Assembly (NCBI RefSeq): GCF_033954455.1
Contig: NZ_CP121473.1
Location: forward strand, 3,396,501-3,460,500
Source of the DNA: Thiorhodovibrio litoralis
GTDB taxonomy: Bacteria; Pseudomonadota; Gammaproteobacteria; Chromatiales; Chromatiaceae
Direction of reading: 5' to 3'
Length of the DNA: 64,000 bases
In this document: piece after piece, positions 18,379 to 28,900 of the stretch
Layout: the number at the start of each line of letters is the position of its first letter
Position numbering within the stretch: position 1 is the first letter of the stretch
Program-made: the position numbers and the translations under genes
The notes under the pieces: generated by a model
Seen by the model: only the letters and a program-made list of their open reading frames with translations
Told to the model about the DNA's origin: nothing
Databases searched by the model: none

Positions 18379-18870
18379 TCATTCGGCCTGATCCCGGTTT
18401 TCAGCATCCCGGTGTTCAGTATCCCAGCGATCAGCGGCTTGGGTGTCGTGCTCGCGGGCGGCGACCCATCGGGGGCCCTGTTGGGTGGTTTCGCGCTTCC
18501 ACAGGGGGGCTTGGGTTTTGAGGGCGTCGATCAGGAATTCGCAGGCGCGGAAGGCTTCGGTGCGGTGCATGCTGCCCGTAGCGACGAGGACGATGGGGTC
18601 TTCGGGGTGCAGTCGGCCGACGCGATGGACGATGAGGCCGGTGCGCAACGGCCAGCGGGTGCGGGCCTGGTCCATGAGTTGGCGCAGGACGCTGTCGGTC
18701 ATGCCGGGGTAGTGCTCGAGCAGCATTTCGCTGACCGGGTTGCCGTCGGAGAAGTCGCGCATGATGCCGGTGAAGCTGACCAGTGCGCCGAGCCCTGGCT
18801 GCTGGCGGCGCAGTTGGCGCTGCTCGGTCTCGGGGACCAGGGGTTGTTGCTGAACGCGCACCTCAAACAT
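18379..18870 (-). CDS. moaE: Molybdopterin synthase catalytic subunit
   Basis: I place the start at the ATG of MFEVRV (18870), with GGAG six bases upstream. Upstream in-frame starts at 18876 and 18924 are less well placed. The 163 residues show LVSFTGIMRDFSDGNPV, LEHYPGMTDSVL, LIVHRVGRLHPEDPIVLVATGSMHR and CEFLIDALKTQAPLWKRE, with the active-site Lys pair at the end. MoaE with MoaD makes molybdopterin from precursor Z. No moaD is adjacent. The C-terminal extension is charged and low in complexity. Confidence 0.93.
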   Translation of the reverse strand: MFEVRVQQQPLVPETEQRQLRRQQPGLGALVSFTGIMRDFSDGNPVSEMLLEHYPGMTDSVLRQLMDQARTRWPLRTGLIVHRVGRLHPEDPIVLVATGSMHRTEAFRACEFLIDALKTQAPLWKRETTQQGPRWVAAREHDTQAADRWDTEHRDAENRDQAE

Positions 18871-19243
18871 GGGCATCTCCGTCTTGGCGGGGCGGCAGTG
18901 ATAGCGGCGGTGGTATAAATTCAATCGGTCGCTTGGTTCGCGGGGCGGTCGAGATTGCCTCTTTGAACCCTGACCGGCGCCTCCACTCTAAGACGGGACG
19001 CCTTGGTCAGGCGAGGCGATCCGGATATCCTGGCGCGAAGCTGTTAGGCTCGGTCAGAAAGGGTCTACAGCAAATCCGCCCGCCGGGGTCGAGAGACCGC
19101 GCCGGAGCCCCCAAGTCATTTGTTGAGAACGGCCGCACAGTCTGCAGCCGGGCATCTGGCGCCATGCACGCTGTGCCGGCATCGCCACTATACTGAGATT
19201 TGTTTGAGTCGATAACTGCTGATCGATCCAAGAGGTTCTATCG
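18871..19243. other. Divergent intergenic region moaE / prkA
   Basis: About 370 bases hold no supported gene. A TATACT that could act as a -10 hexamer lies at roughly 19189-19194, about 50 bases before prkA, but no matching -35 element is convincing. The region must carry the promoter of the three-gene prkA operon. PrkA operons are often under stationary-phase or nitrogen sigma factors elsewhere; I could not see a clear -24/-12 site. Confidence 0.4.
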
Positions 19244-21166
19244 ATGTCGATTTTCGAGCGTTACCAGGCAAGGTACGAATCCTCTCGCGAAGAGGAAATG
19301 ACGCTGAACGAGTACCTGGAGCTGTGCAAGCGCGATCCGCTGACCTATGCCGGCGCGCCCGAGCGGCTGCTGAACGCGATTGGCGAGCCGGAGCTGGTCG
19401 ACACCCACGACGATCTGCGCCTGAGCCGCATCTTTCAAAACAAGGTGATCCGGCGCTATCCGGCGTTTGGCGATTTCTTTGGCATGGAGGAGGCCATCGA
19501 GCAGCTGGTGTCCTACCTCAAGCACGCAGCCCAGGGACTTGAGGAGCGCAAGCAGATTCTCTACCTGCTTGGCCCGGTGGGCGGCGGCAAGTCATCGCTG
19601 GCCGAAAAGCTCAAGGAGTTGATGGAGCAGGTGCCTTTTTATGCCATAAAAGGGTCGCCAGTATTCGAGTCGCCATTGAGCCTGTTCTCGCCGGAAGAGG
19701 ACGGGGCGATTCTCGAAGAAGACTACGGCATCCCCGTGCGCTATCTGCGCACCATCATGTCGCCCTGGGCGGTGAAACGCCTGCAGGAATACAACGGCGA
19801 CATTACCAAATTTAAGGTGGTCAAGCTCTATCCGTCGATTCTTGAGCAGGTGGCCATCGCCAAAACCGAGCCGGGTGATGAGAACAATCAGGACATCTCC
19901 TCGCTGGTCGGCAAGGTGGACATCCGCAAGCTGGAGCATTTCGCGCAGAACGATGCCGATGCCTATGCCTACTCCGGTGCGCTCTGTCGGGCCAATCAAG
20001 GCGTGATGGAATTCGTCGAGATGTTCAAGGCGCCGATCAAGGTGCTGCACCCGCTGCTCACGGCCACTCAGGAGGGCAACTACAATCCGACCGAGGGCCT
20101 GTCCGCCCTGCCCTTCCAGGGAATCATTCTCGCGCACAGTAATGAATCGGAATGGCAGACGTTCCGTAACAACAAGAATAACGAGGCCTTTCTTGATCGC
20201 GTTTATATCGTGAAGGTGCCCTATTGCCTGCGGGTAACGGAAGAGAAGCAGATTTATCAGAAACTGCTGCGCAACAGTTCACTGAGCGAGGCGCCCTGCG
20301 CGCCTGGTACGCTTGAGATGATGTCGCAGTTCTCGGCGCTGACGCGAATGAAGGAGCCGGAGAACTCCAGTATTTTCTCCAAAATGCGCGTCTACGACGG
20401 CGAGAATCTGAAGGATACCGACCCTAAGGCCAAATCGGTGCAGGAGTATCGCGACTATGCCGGCGTCGATGAAGGCATGTCGGGTATTTCCACCCGCTTT
20501 GCTTTCAAGATTCTGTCACAGGTGTTCAACTTCGACCACACCGAGGTGGCCGCCAACCCGGTGCATCTGCTCTATGTGCTGGAGCGCCAGATCATTCGTG
20601 AGCATCTGCAGCCGGAGATTCAGGATCGCTACCTTGGCTTTTTGAAGCAATACCTGGCGCCGCGCTATGCGGAATTCATCGGCAAAGAATTGCAAACAGC
20701 TTATCTGGAGTCCTATGCCGAGTATGGTCAGAATATCTTCGACCGCTACGTGACCTATGCTGATTTCTGGATTCAGGATCAGGAATACCGCGACCCGGAC
20801 ACTGGCGAGATGATGAACCGCGGCGCGCTGAACGAGGAACTCGAGAAGATCGAAAAACCCGCGGGCATTTCCAACCCGAAAGACTTCCGTAATGAGATCG
20901 TCAACTTTGTGCTGCGCGCGCGGGCCAACAACAAGGGCTCCAACCCGCGCTGGACCAGCTACGAAAAGCTGCGCGTGGTGATCGAGAAGAAGATGTTCTC
21001 CAACACCGAGGAATTGTTGCCGGTAATCTCCTTCAACACCAAGGCATCCGCCGATGAAAAGAAAAAGCACGAGCAATTTGTCGACCGCATGGTGGAGAAA
21101 GGCTACACGCCCAAACAGGTACGACTGCTGTCCGAATGGTATCTGCGCGTGCGCAAGGCGCAATAG
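19244..21166 (+). CDS. prkA: PrkA serine protein kinase
   Basis: The protein has 640 residues. The N-terminal AAA module contains the Walker A loop LLGPVGGGKSSLAEKLKELM at about residue 110 and QGIILAHSNESEW later. The C-terminal kinase-like domain follows, with YEKLRVVIEKKMFSNTEELLPVISF near its end. The start MSIFERYQARYE and the length are standard for PrkA/YeaG, a stress- and starvation-linked kinase or AAA protein. AAGAGG precedes the ATG. It is the first gene of the prkA-yeaH-spoVR set. Confidence 0.96.
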   Translation: MSIFERYQARYESSREEEMTLNEYLELCKRDPLTYAGAPERLLNAIGEPELVDTHDDLRLSRIFQNKVIRRYPAFGDFFGMEEAIEQLVSYLKHAAQGLEERKQILYLLGPVGGGKSSLAEKLKELMEQVPFYAIKGSPVFESPLSLFSPEEDGAILEEDYGIPVRYLRTIMSPWAVKRLQEYNGDITKFKVVKLYPSILEQVAIAKTEPGDENNQDISSLVGKVDIRKLEHFAQNDADAYAYSGALCRANQGVMEFVEMFKAPIKVLHPLLTATQEGNYNPTEGLSALPFQGIILAHSNESEWQTFRNNKNNEAFLDRVYIVKVPYCLRVTEEKQIYQKLLRNSSLSEAPCAPGTLEMMSQFSALTRMKEPENSSIFSKMRVYDGENLKDTDPKAKSVQEYRDYAGVDEGMSGISTRFAFKILSQVFNFDHTEVAANPVHLLYVLERQIIREHLQPEIQDRYLGFLKQYLAPRYAEFIGKELQTAYLESYAEYGQNIFDRYVTYADFWIQDQEYRDPDTGEMMNRGALNEELEKIEKPAGISNPKDFRNEIVNFVLRARANNKGSNPRWTSYEKLRVVIEKKMFSNTEELLPVISFNTKASADEKKKHEQFVDRMVEKGYTPKQVRLLSEWYLRVRKAQ

Positions 21167-21232
21167 CCTCGCTTTGCGCATTGACTAACAACTGATCACT
21201 GACAACTAACCACTAACGACTTCTGCAAGCGC

Positions 21233-22501
21233 ATGTCGCATTTTATCGACCGTCGTCATTCGTCGAAGAACAAAAGCGCTGTCAATCGCCAGCGCTTTCT
21301 TAAGCGCTATAAGGAGCAGCTCAAGCGCTCGGTCTCGGATGCCGTAAACCGGCGCAGTATCACCGACATCGACGCTGGCGAGAAGGTTGGCATCCCGTCG
21401 AAGGATCTCTCGGAACCGGTGTTCCATCACGGTTCCGGCGGGGAGCGCGAGCAGATTCACCCGGGTAACAAGGAGTTCGCCGCTGGTGATCGGGTGCCGC
21501 GACCGGAAGGCGGCGGAGGCGGCCAGGGCTCGGGGCGCGCGAGCCGAGATGGGCGCGGCGAGGATGATTTTGTCTTCGAGCTCTCGCGAGAAGAGTTCAT
21601 GGACTTGTTATTTGACGATCTCGAGTTGCCGAATCTGGTGCGCAACCAATTGCTCGGCACCACCGAGTTCAAGAGCGTGCGGGCCGGCTATACCACCAGC
21701 GGTGCGCCCAGCAACATCGACGTGGTGCGCTCGCTGAGAGGGGCCATTGCGCGGCGTACCGCGCTCGGCGCCCCTTATCGCGGACGCATTCGCGAGCTTG
21801 AGCGCGAGCTTGAGGCGCTGCTCGCCACCGGCGCCGATGAGGAAGACCCGCGCGTGGTCGCGCTGCGCGAGGAGATTGAACGGGCGCGCGCGCGCATCGC
21901 CGCCCTGCCCTTCATCGATACCTTCGATCTTCGCTATCAGGCCTTTACCCGCGAGCCCCAGCCGACCAGCAAGGCGGTGATGGTCTGCATCATGGATGTG
22001 TCAGGGTCGATGGATCAGATGCGCAAGAATCTGGCCAAGCGGTTTTTTATTCTGTTATATCTGTTTTTGCAGCGCAATTACGACAAGATTGAGGTGGTTT
22101 TTATTCGCCACCATACCATTGCGCAGGAAGTCGACGAACAGGAGTTTTTCTATTCGCGTGAGACCGGCGGCACCGTGGTCAGCAGCGCGCTCAGCCTGGC
22201 GCACGACATTATTTCCGAACGCTATGATTCCAACCAATGGAACATCTATGCCGCTCAAGCCTCAGACGGGGATAACTGGGATTCGGACTCGACCATCTGC
22301 CGCGACCTGATGACCGACCGACTCATGCCGCTGATGCGCTATTTCGCATACGTCGAAATCACCCCACGCCAGCACCAAAGCCTGTGGTATGCCTACCAGG
22401 ACGTGAAAGCCGCCCATCCGCATTTCGCGATGGAAGAAATCGGCGGAGCCGAGGATATTTTTCCGGTCTTCCGGGAGCTGTTCAAAAAGCAGGAGGCCTG
22501 A
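21233..22501 (+). CDS. yeaH: YeaH/DUF444 family protein
   Basis: The 422-residue protein begins [26 protein letters not shown], typical of DUF444. A Gly/Arg-rich linker ([17 protein letters not shown]) follows. The C-terminal von Willebrand-like domain contains [20 protein letters not shown], a MIDAS-type DxSxS motif. YeaH is the partner of PrkA/YeaG in starvation and stress survival. It lies 66 bases after prkA, and its last codons carry the strong AGGAGG site used by spoVR, so the three genes form one operon. Confidence 0.95.
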   Translation: MSHFIDRRHSSKNKSAVNRQRFLKRYKEQLKRSVSDAVNRRSITDIDAGEKVGIPSKDLSEPVFHHGSGGEREQIHPGNKEFAAGDRVPRPEGGGGGQGSGRASRDGRGEDDFVFELSREEFMDLLFDDLELPNLVRNQLLGTTEFKSVRAGYTTSGAPSNIDVVRSLRGAIARRTALGAPYRGRIRELERELEALLATGADEEDPRVVALREEIERARARIAALPFIDTFDLRYQAFTREPQPTSKAVMVCIMDVSGSMDQMRKNLAKRFFILLYLFLQRNYDKIEVVFIRHHTIAQEVDEQEFFYSRETGGTVVSSALSLAHDIISERYDSNQWNIYAAQASDGDNWDSDSTICRDLMTDRLMPLMRYFAYVEITPRQHQSLWYAYQDVKAAHPHFAMEEIGGAEDIFPVFRELFKKQEA

Positions 22502-22504
22502 GCC

Positions 22505-24088
22505 ATGAGCACGCATTCCCACCCGGATGATCAGCCAGAAGCTCACACCGCTGTCCGGGCAGAAGACAGCAAGCCCAAAACCACCGCAGATGATGGCTCC
22601 AACCGCTTCATCTCCACCTCCTCAGAATGGAACTTCACGGTGCTCGAGCGATTCGATAAGGAAATCGGCGAGATCGCGCACAACGAATTCAACCTCGATA
22701 CCTATGCCAATCAGATCGAGGTCATCTCCTCAGAGCAGATGATCGACGCCTATTCATCGGTCGGGCTGCCAATCAACTACAACCATTGGTCATTCGGCAA
22801 GCAGTTCGTCGCCACCGAACAGACCTACCGGCGCGGGCAGATGGGGCTAGCCTACGAGATCGTGATCAATTCCGACCCGTGCATCGCCTATCTGATGGAG
22901 GAAAACACCCTGCCGATGCAGGCGCTGGTGATTGCTCATGCCAGCTATGGGCACAATAGCTTCTTCAAGGGCAACTACCTTTTTCGTACCTGGACCAATG
23001 CCGATGCCATCATCGACTATCTGGTCTTCGCCCGCGCCTATATCTCCGAGTGCGAGGAGCGCCATGGCCACGAAGAAGTCGAGCTGCTATTGGATTCCTG
23101 CCATGCGCTGATGAACTACGGCGTCGACCGCTACAAGCGCCCGTCGCCACTCTCTATGGCAGAAGAGAAAAAGCGCCAGCATGAGCGCGAGGCCTATCTG
23201 CAAGCCCAGGTGAATGATCTGTGGCGCACCCTGCCGGTGGCGCCAGATGCCGTCACTGAGGAGGAAGAACGTCGCTTCCCCTCTGAGCCGCAGGAGAATC
23301 TGCTCTATTTCATCGAAAAGAACGCACCCTTGCTTGAGCCCTGGCAACGGGAGGTGGTGCGCATCGTGCGCAAGATCGGTCAGTATTTCTACCCCCAGCG
23401 CCAGACCCAGGTGATGAACGAGGGCTGGGCCACCTTCTGGCACTACACATTGCTCAACCGGCTGTACGAAAAAGGACTGATCAACGACGGCTTCATGATC
23501 GAAATCCTGCAGTCCCACACCAATGTGATCTACCAACCGCCGTTCGACTCGCGCCATTATTCGGGCATCAACCCCTACGCACTCGGCTTTGCAATGATGC
23601 GCGACATTCGCCGCATCTGCGAGCAGCCGACCGACGAGGACCGCTACTGGTTTCCGGATTTTGCCGGCCAGGACTGGATTAAGGTGCTAGACTTCGCGAT
23701 GCGCAATTTCAAGGATGAGAGCTTTATCGCCCAGTACCTGTCTCCGCACTTGATGCGCGAGTTTCGCCTATTTGCAGTGCGCGACGATGACCGTGACGAT
23801 GAGCTGGAAATCACCGCTATCCACGAAGAAGCCGGCTACCGCGCGCTGCGCAAGGCGCTGGCCGATCAGTACAATCTCGGCAGCCGCGAGCCCAATATCC
23901 AGGTTTACCAAGTAGAAACCCGCGGCGACCGCTCCCTGACCTTGCGCCATTACCGCTACAATCGCCGCCCGCTCGAGGACGACGGCGCAGTCGAGGTGCT
24001 GCGGCATATCCGCCGGCTATGGGGGTTCGACGTGCGGCTCGAGGCGGTTGAGGAAGACGGTCATACCCACTTGGTGGCCGAAGTTTAA
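22505..24088 (+). CDS. SpoVR/YcgB family protein
   Basis: This 527-residue protein carries the family blocks YEIVINSDPCIAYLMEENTLPMQALVIAHA, HNSFFKGNYLF, NEGWATFWHY and NPYALGFAMMRDI. SpoVR takes part in spore cortex formation in Bacillus. In non-sporulating proteobacteria it belongs to the PrkA-YeaH-SpoVR stress module, which modulates envelope and stress responses. The ATG sits three bases after the yeaH stop with AGGAGG placed inside yeaH. The first 35 residues are a polar, disordered-looking extension. Confidence 0.95.
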   Translation: MSTHSHPDDQPEAHTAVRAEDSKPKTTADDGSNRFISTSSEWNFTVLERFDKEIGEIAHNEFNLDTYANQIEVISSEQMIDAYSSVGLPINYNHWSFGKQFVATEQTYRRGQMGLAYEIVINSDPCIAYLMEENTLPMQALVIAHASYGHNSFFKGNYLFRTWTNADAIIDYLVFARAYISECEERHGHEEVELLLDSCHALMNYGVDRYKRPSPLSMAEEKKRQHEREAYLQAQVNDLWRTLPVAPDAVTEEEERRFPSEPQENLLYFIEKNAPLLEPWQREVVRIVRKIGQYFYPQRQTQVMNEGWATFWHYTLLNRLYEKGLINDGFMIEILQSHTNVIYQPPFDSRHYSGINPYALGFAMMRDIRRICEQPTDEDRYWFPDFAGQDWIKVLDFAMRNFKDESFIAQYLSPHLMREFRLFAVRDDDRDDELEITAIHEEAGYRALRKALADQYNLGSREPNIQVYQVETRGDRSLTLRHYRYNRRPLEDDGAVEVLRHIRRLWGFDVRLEAVEEDGHTHLVAEV

Positions 24089-24196
24089 ACAGCGCTCTCG
24101 TCATGACATCCCTGGCCGCGACTTCGCAAACTCGGCGGCTTTAGATATACTGGCAAGACGCGAAAACTCCAGCGCGGACACTCTAACGGAGCCAAC

Positions 24197-25942
24197 GTGC
24201 CTATGGCATCCAACCCCCTGCTTTCCCATTGCATTCTGGTGGTCGACGACGAACCGACCAACACCAAGGTGCTGGACAAGATTTTGTCGAAAGCAGGGTA
24301 TAGCTCTGTCGTGACCACCAATGACTCGCGCGAGGCCCTGCCACTGGCCGAGCGCCATCGCCCGGGCGTGGTGCTGCTTGACCTCAACATGCCGCATATC
24401 GACGGCTTTGGGGTGTTGGAGCAACTCAAGACGCAGTTTGCGCACGAGTGCCCGCCGGTGGTGATACTGACCGCCCAGAGCGACCAGCCCTCGCGGCTGC
24501 AGGCCTTGCAGGGCGGCGCGCGGGACTTTCTCACCAAGCCGTTCGACCGTGCCGAGCTTCTGGTGCGCATCGAGAACATGCTGGCGCTGCGCCAGGCCGA
24601 GGAAGAACGCCTGCGCTTTTACTCCAATTACGACAACCTGACTGGCCTGCCCAACCGCGACTACAGCATCCGCCTGCTTGAGGATCAGCTCGGCAGCAGC
24701 CAGGACGAGCCCATCGCCGTGCTGCTGCTGGCACTGCAGCGCTTCGACCGCATCAATCAGAGCCTGGGACACGAGGCGGGCGACCGCTTTCTGCGCGAGT
24801 TCAAGGAACGCATCCTGAAGATGCTGCCGAAGAACCAGTCCATTGTCGGCCGGATCGAAGGCGCCCGCTTTCTCATTGTGCTGCTGGGCCTGGATACCAG
24901 TCACCTCAGCAACCTGGCAGATCGTCTGCAGCACCTGCTTGATGACCTGCATCTTCCGCTGCAGATTGACGATACCGAGCTGCGACCCACGGCACATATC
25001 GGTGCATCCCTGTTTCCGAAGGATGGCCGCAGCGCCCGCGAACTGCTTGCCGGCGCCGACTCGGCGCTGACCCGTGCCCGCGTGCAGGCCGATTTGGCCT
25101 ACGCCTTTGCCGACGCCAACACGGATGCCCAGGTGCGCGAGCAAATCCAACTGGAGACGGAACTCCATCGCGCGCTCGAGCGCGAGGAGTTCTTCCTCGT
25201 CTACCAGCCCCAGGTCGCCCTGACCGACGGGCGCATCGCGGGGCTTGAGGCACTGCTGCGCTGGAATCATCCAACCCGTGGCGTGGTGCCGCCTGTGCAG
25301 TTCATCCCGCTGCTTGAGGAAACCGGGCTCATCATCCCCGCCGGGGAATGGATCATCGACCAGGCTTGCGCCCAGGCACGCCGATGGCTCGACACCCTGC
25401 CCGAGCAATCGGCACTGCGCATTGCCATCAACCTGTCGCCGCGGCAGTTCCAGAGCAACAATCTGCTCGAGCAGATCAAGAACGCGCTCAAGCGCTACCG
25501 CATTCCGCCGCATCAGTTGGAGCTGGAAGTGACCGAAAGCCTGCTGATCGAGGACTTTCCCGGCACCCATCAGTTGCTGAGCCAGCTCGATACCATGGGC
25601 GTGCGCATCGCGCTGGATGACTTCGGCACCGGATACAGCGCCCTGACCTATCTGCAGGCCTTCCCCTTCCATGCGATGAAGGTCGACCGCTCTTTTGTCA
25701 GCACGGTCGGCGGCTCGCGCAAGTCCGAGGCCTTGCTAAAGACCATTGTGCAAATCGGCAAAAGCCTGGAGCTTGAGGTGATTGCAGAGGGCATCGAGAC
25801 CAAGGCTCAGTTCGATTTTCTGCGCCAGCACGGCTGCGATCTTGCCCAGGGCTTCGGGCTGTCCAGACCGCAGCCGGTCGAGGACATCGAAGCCCTGTTG
25901 CAGAGCGGTCACATTTTGACACTGCTCACAGAGGCGGATTGA
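24197..25942 (+). CDS. Response regulator with degenerate GGDEF and EAL domains
   Basis: The protein has 581 residues from a GTG with CGGAG upstream (an ATG follows two codons later). The receiver domain shows VVDDE, phospho-acceptor VVLLDLNMPHIDG, the LTAQ threonine and FLTKPFD lysine. The GGDEF domain (YDNLTGLPNR onward) has IEGARF in place of the catalytic GGDEF, so it should not make c-di-GMP. The EAL domain is intact by eye: GLEALLRWNHP, NLSPRQF, LEVTES, LDDFGTGYS and AEGIET. It is therefore a likely phosphorylation-controlled c-di-GMP phosphodiesterase. It follows the prkA operon by about 110 bases. Confidence 0.9.
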   Translation: MPMASNPLLSHCILVVDDEPTNTKVLDKILSKAGYSSVVTTNDSREALPLAERHRPGVVLLDLNMPHIDGFGVLEQLKTQFAHECPPVVILTAQSDQPSRLQALQGGARDFLTKPFDRAELLVRIENMLALRQAEEERLRFYSNYDNLTGLPNRDYSIRLLEDQLGSSQDEPIAVLLLALQRFDRINQSLGHEAGDRFLREFKERILKMLPKNQSIVGRIEGARFLIVLLGLDTSHLSNLADRLQHLLDDLHLPLQIDDTELRPTAHIGASLFPKDGRSARELLAGADSALTRARVQADLAYAFADANTDAQVREQIQLETELHRALEREEFFLVYQPQVALTDGRIAGLEALLRWNHPTRGVVPPVQFIPLLEETGLIIPAGEWIIDQACAQARRWLDTLPEQSALRIAINLSPRQFQSNNLLEQIKNALKRYRIPPHQLELEVTESLLIEDFPGTHQLLSQLDTMGVRIALDDFGTGYSALTYLQAFPFHAMKVDRSFVSTVGGSRKSEALLKTIVQIGKSLELEVIAEGIETKAQFDFLRQHGCDLAQGFGLSRPQPVEDIEALLQSGHILTLLTEAD

Positions 25943-25969
25943 TCTTCAGGGGTACCCGGGACCAGAGCC

Positions 25970-26251
25970 TTAACCAAAGTCATAATGCTTCTCGACCGCC
26001 TCGGTAATCTCCCAGGTGCAGCGCATGCCGACGGGAAAGGTGATCAGGTCGCCGCGGCCGAACTCTTGCGGCTCGCCGCCTTCCGGCGTCACCTTAAAAC
26101 GACCGCGAAGAATGTAGCAGGTCTCTGCCTGGTCATACTCCCAATCGAAGGTGGAAGGCTCCTTGCGCCAGATGGGCCATTGCTCGATGCCGAGCACCTC
26201 CAGCTTGGCCGGTGAGGGCTTGCGCTCGCACAGAATATCTTGATCGGACAT
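25970..26251 (-). CDS. Cupin domain protein (Cupin_3/EutQ-like)
   Basis: This 93-residue single-domain cupin has the two motifs as ETCYILRGRFKVTPEGG and FGRGDLITFPVGMRCTWEI. The first motif has a Cys and lacks the usual double His, which is common in the DUF861/Cupin_3 group. GGAGGA stands upstream of the ATG. Members bind small ligands or metals, and the role is unknown. It is convergent with the response regulator and divergent from the CinA-like gene. Confidence 0.85.
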   Translation of the reverse strand: MSDQDILCERKPSPAKLEVLGIEQWPIWRKEPSTFDWEYDQAETCYILRGRFKVTPEGGEPQEFGRGDLITFPVGMRCTWEITEAVEKHYDFG

Positions 26252-26368
26252 GGTTGGGTTGTTCCTCCGTCATTCCGTTTTGCCTGAACGGCATGGGATT
26301 TCGGCTTATGATCGCCAGAAAAACCTAGCTTGCAAATCATAATGGGCGCGCGCGGAGTCTCAGGCAAG

Positions 26369-26905
26369 ATGTCAGTGACCGATGCACAGCTTAATCAGCT
26401 CGCGGCAGCGGCGGGCGAGCGACTCACCGCCCGCGGCTGGACACTCGCGACGGCCGAGTCCCTGACCGGCGGCTATATCGCCAAGGTCTGCACCGAGATT
26501 CCGGGCAGCAGCGCCTGGTTCGACCGCGCCTTTGTCACCTACAGCCCGCTGGCCAAGCAGGAAATGCTCGGCCTGCCACGCGCGCTGCTCGATGATGCTG
26601 GCATCGTCAGCGAGGCAGTCGCTGCGGCCATGGCCAACGCCGTGCTGAGCCACAGCCCGGCCGCGATCAGCATTGCCGTGACCGGAGTGGCCGGGCCAGG
26701 CGGCGGCAGCCCGGCAACGCCCGTCGGCACCGTCTGCTGCGCCTGGATGGATCGCGAGCGCCTGGCACGGGGTCAGCCGCCGCAGGTCGAGACCTGCCAC
26801 TTTATCGGCGACCGCGACCATATCCGGCGTCAGACGGTGCAGCACAGCCTCTCGCGCCTGTGCGACATCTGCGATCATTTGAGCGAGCGCCCCGTTTCCC
26901 CTTAA
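26369..26905 (+). CDS. pncC: CinA C-terminal family nicotinamide-nucleotide amidohydrolase
   Basis: The chosen start (MSVTDAQLNQLAAAAGERL, 178 residues) matches the usual beginning of stand-alone PncC proteins; the frame extends upstream to 26330. Family blocks are WTLATAESLTGGYIAKVCTEIPGSSAWFDRAFVTYS, GIVSEAVAAAMA, and ISIAVTGVAGPGGGSPATPVGTVC. It deamidates NMN to NaMN in the pyridine nucleotide cycle. In many gammaproteobacteria it precedes recA, as here, although it is separated by about 195 bases. Confidence 0.92.
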   Translation: MSVTDAQLNQLAAAAGERLTARGWTLATAESLTGGYIAKVCTEIPGSSAWFDRAFVTYSPLAKQEMLGLPRALLDDAGIVSEAVAAAMANAVLSHSPAAISIAVTGVAGPGGGSPATPVGTVCCAWMDRERLARGQPPQVETCHFIGDRDHIRRQTVQHSLSRLCDICDHLSERPVSP

Positions 26906-27030
26906 ATGCCAGGGCGCGCGGTGACGAGTTCCGCCGGCCTGTGTGATAATCTTGCCCCTATCGACTCGCGCCCCGCCTCGAACCGACCGCGGCGCCAGTA
27001 TATCCAACGGCATTTTCACCGGCATATTCA

Positions 27031-27071
27031 ACTGTCACACTCAGCTGGCAGACTAAAACTGGCACACTCAG
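27031..27071 (+). promoter_or_regulatory. Direct repeat upstream of recA
   Basis: ACTGTCACACTCAG (27031-27044) and ACTGGCACACTCAG (27058-27071) are 13/14 identical and start 27 bases apart, ending 28 bases before the recA ATG. They could be a regulatory site or a small duplication. I could not find a CTGT-N8-ACAG LexA box in the recA leader. Confidence 0.4.
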
Positions 27072-27099
27072 GCGCGCACCGCACCGACTCGGAGAGACA

Positions 27100-28197
<1,098 letters not shown>

Positions 28198-28281
28198 TTG
28201 CCCGCGCGCCAGTCGCCATCCCTTAGCTCCACTCTGGCCGTGAGCCCCGCTGTTTTCGCATCCGCCGTATCTATCACCCCG

Positions 28282-28833
28282 ATGGAACGCGACCAGGACC
28301 CAGCCCCGGCAGCCGAGCTGCGCAAGCGCGCGCTGCGCCTGCTCGGACGGCGCGAGCACAGCCGGCGCGAGCTTGAGCGCAAGCTCGGCGCGCGCGCCGG
28401 ATCGCCAGAGCAAGTCCCAACAAATCAAATGCCGGCAGTTCAAGTCCCTGCAGATCAAATCCAGCAGGTGCTCGACCAGCTTGAGCAAGAGGGCCTGTTA
28501 CAGGACGAGCGCTTTGTCGAAACCTATGTCGCGGAGCGTCTCAACAAAGGCTTCGGCCCATTGCGCGTGCGCGCGGAGTTGCTCGAACGAGGCGTTGGCG
28601 AGGCGCTGATCGACTGCCATCTGCAGATGGATGACGAAGCCTGCTTCGAGCTGCTGTGCCGCGCCAACCGCAAGCGCAGCGGCGCGGACGCAGCCCAGTC
28701 CACGAGCGATCAGCCAAACGCGCATTCAGCGGCGCAGCGACGGGAACTGGCAAAGCGCGCCCGTTTTCTGGAATATCGCGGTTTCCCGTCGCATCTGATC
28801 GCCCGCCTGCTGCGCCAGGACGATGTCTTCTGA
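28282..28833 (+). CDS. recX: Regulatory protein RecX
   Basis: I take the start at ATG 28282 ([35 protein letters not shown], 183 residues). An in-frame TTG just after recA (28198) would add 28 residues. Three-helix repeats typical of RecX are visible: [45 protein letters not shown], and [17 protein letters not shown] Gln/Pro-rich insert with repeated Q(V/I)P-type units lies between repeats 1 and 2. RecX binds RecA filaments and inhibits their extension. The gene lies between recA and alaS as in many gammaproteobacteria. Confidence 0.9.
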   Translation: MERDQDPAPAAELRKRALRLLGRREHSRRELERKLGARAGSPEQVPTNQMPAVQVPADQIQQVLDQLEQEGLLQDERFVETYVAERLNKGFGPLRVRAELLERGVGEALIDCHLQMDDEACFELLCRANRKRSGADAAQSTSDQPNAHSAAQRRELAKRARFLEYRGFPSHLIARLLRQDDVF

Positions 28834-28900
28834 CCCTGACGCTCGACCGAACCTTTCGCCGAACCCCAAAGCCGAACGAGAGTCGCACACGACCCCCATC

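Noticed and set aside
24101..25672. Minus-strand ORF of 523 codons opposite the response regulator
   Set aside because: The plus strand has receiver and EAL motifs throughout; the opposite frame has none.
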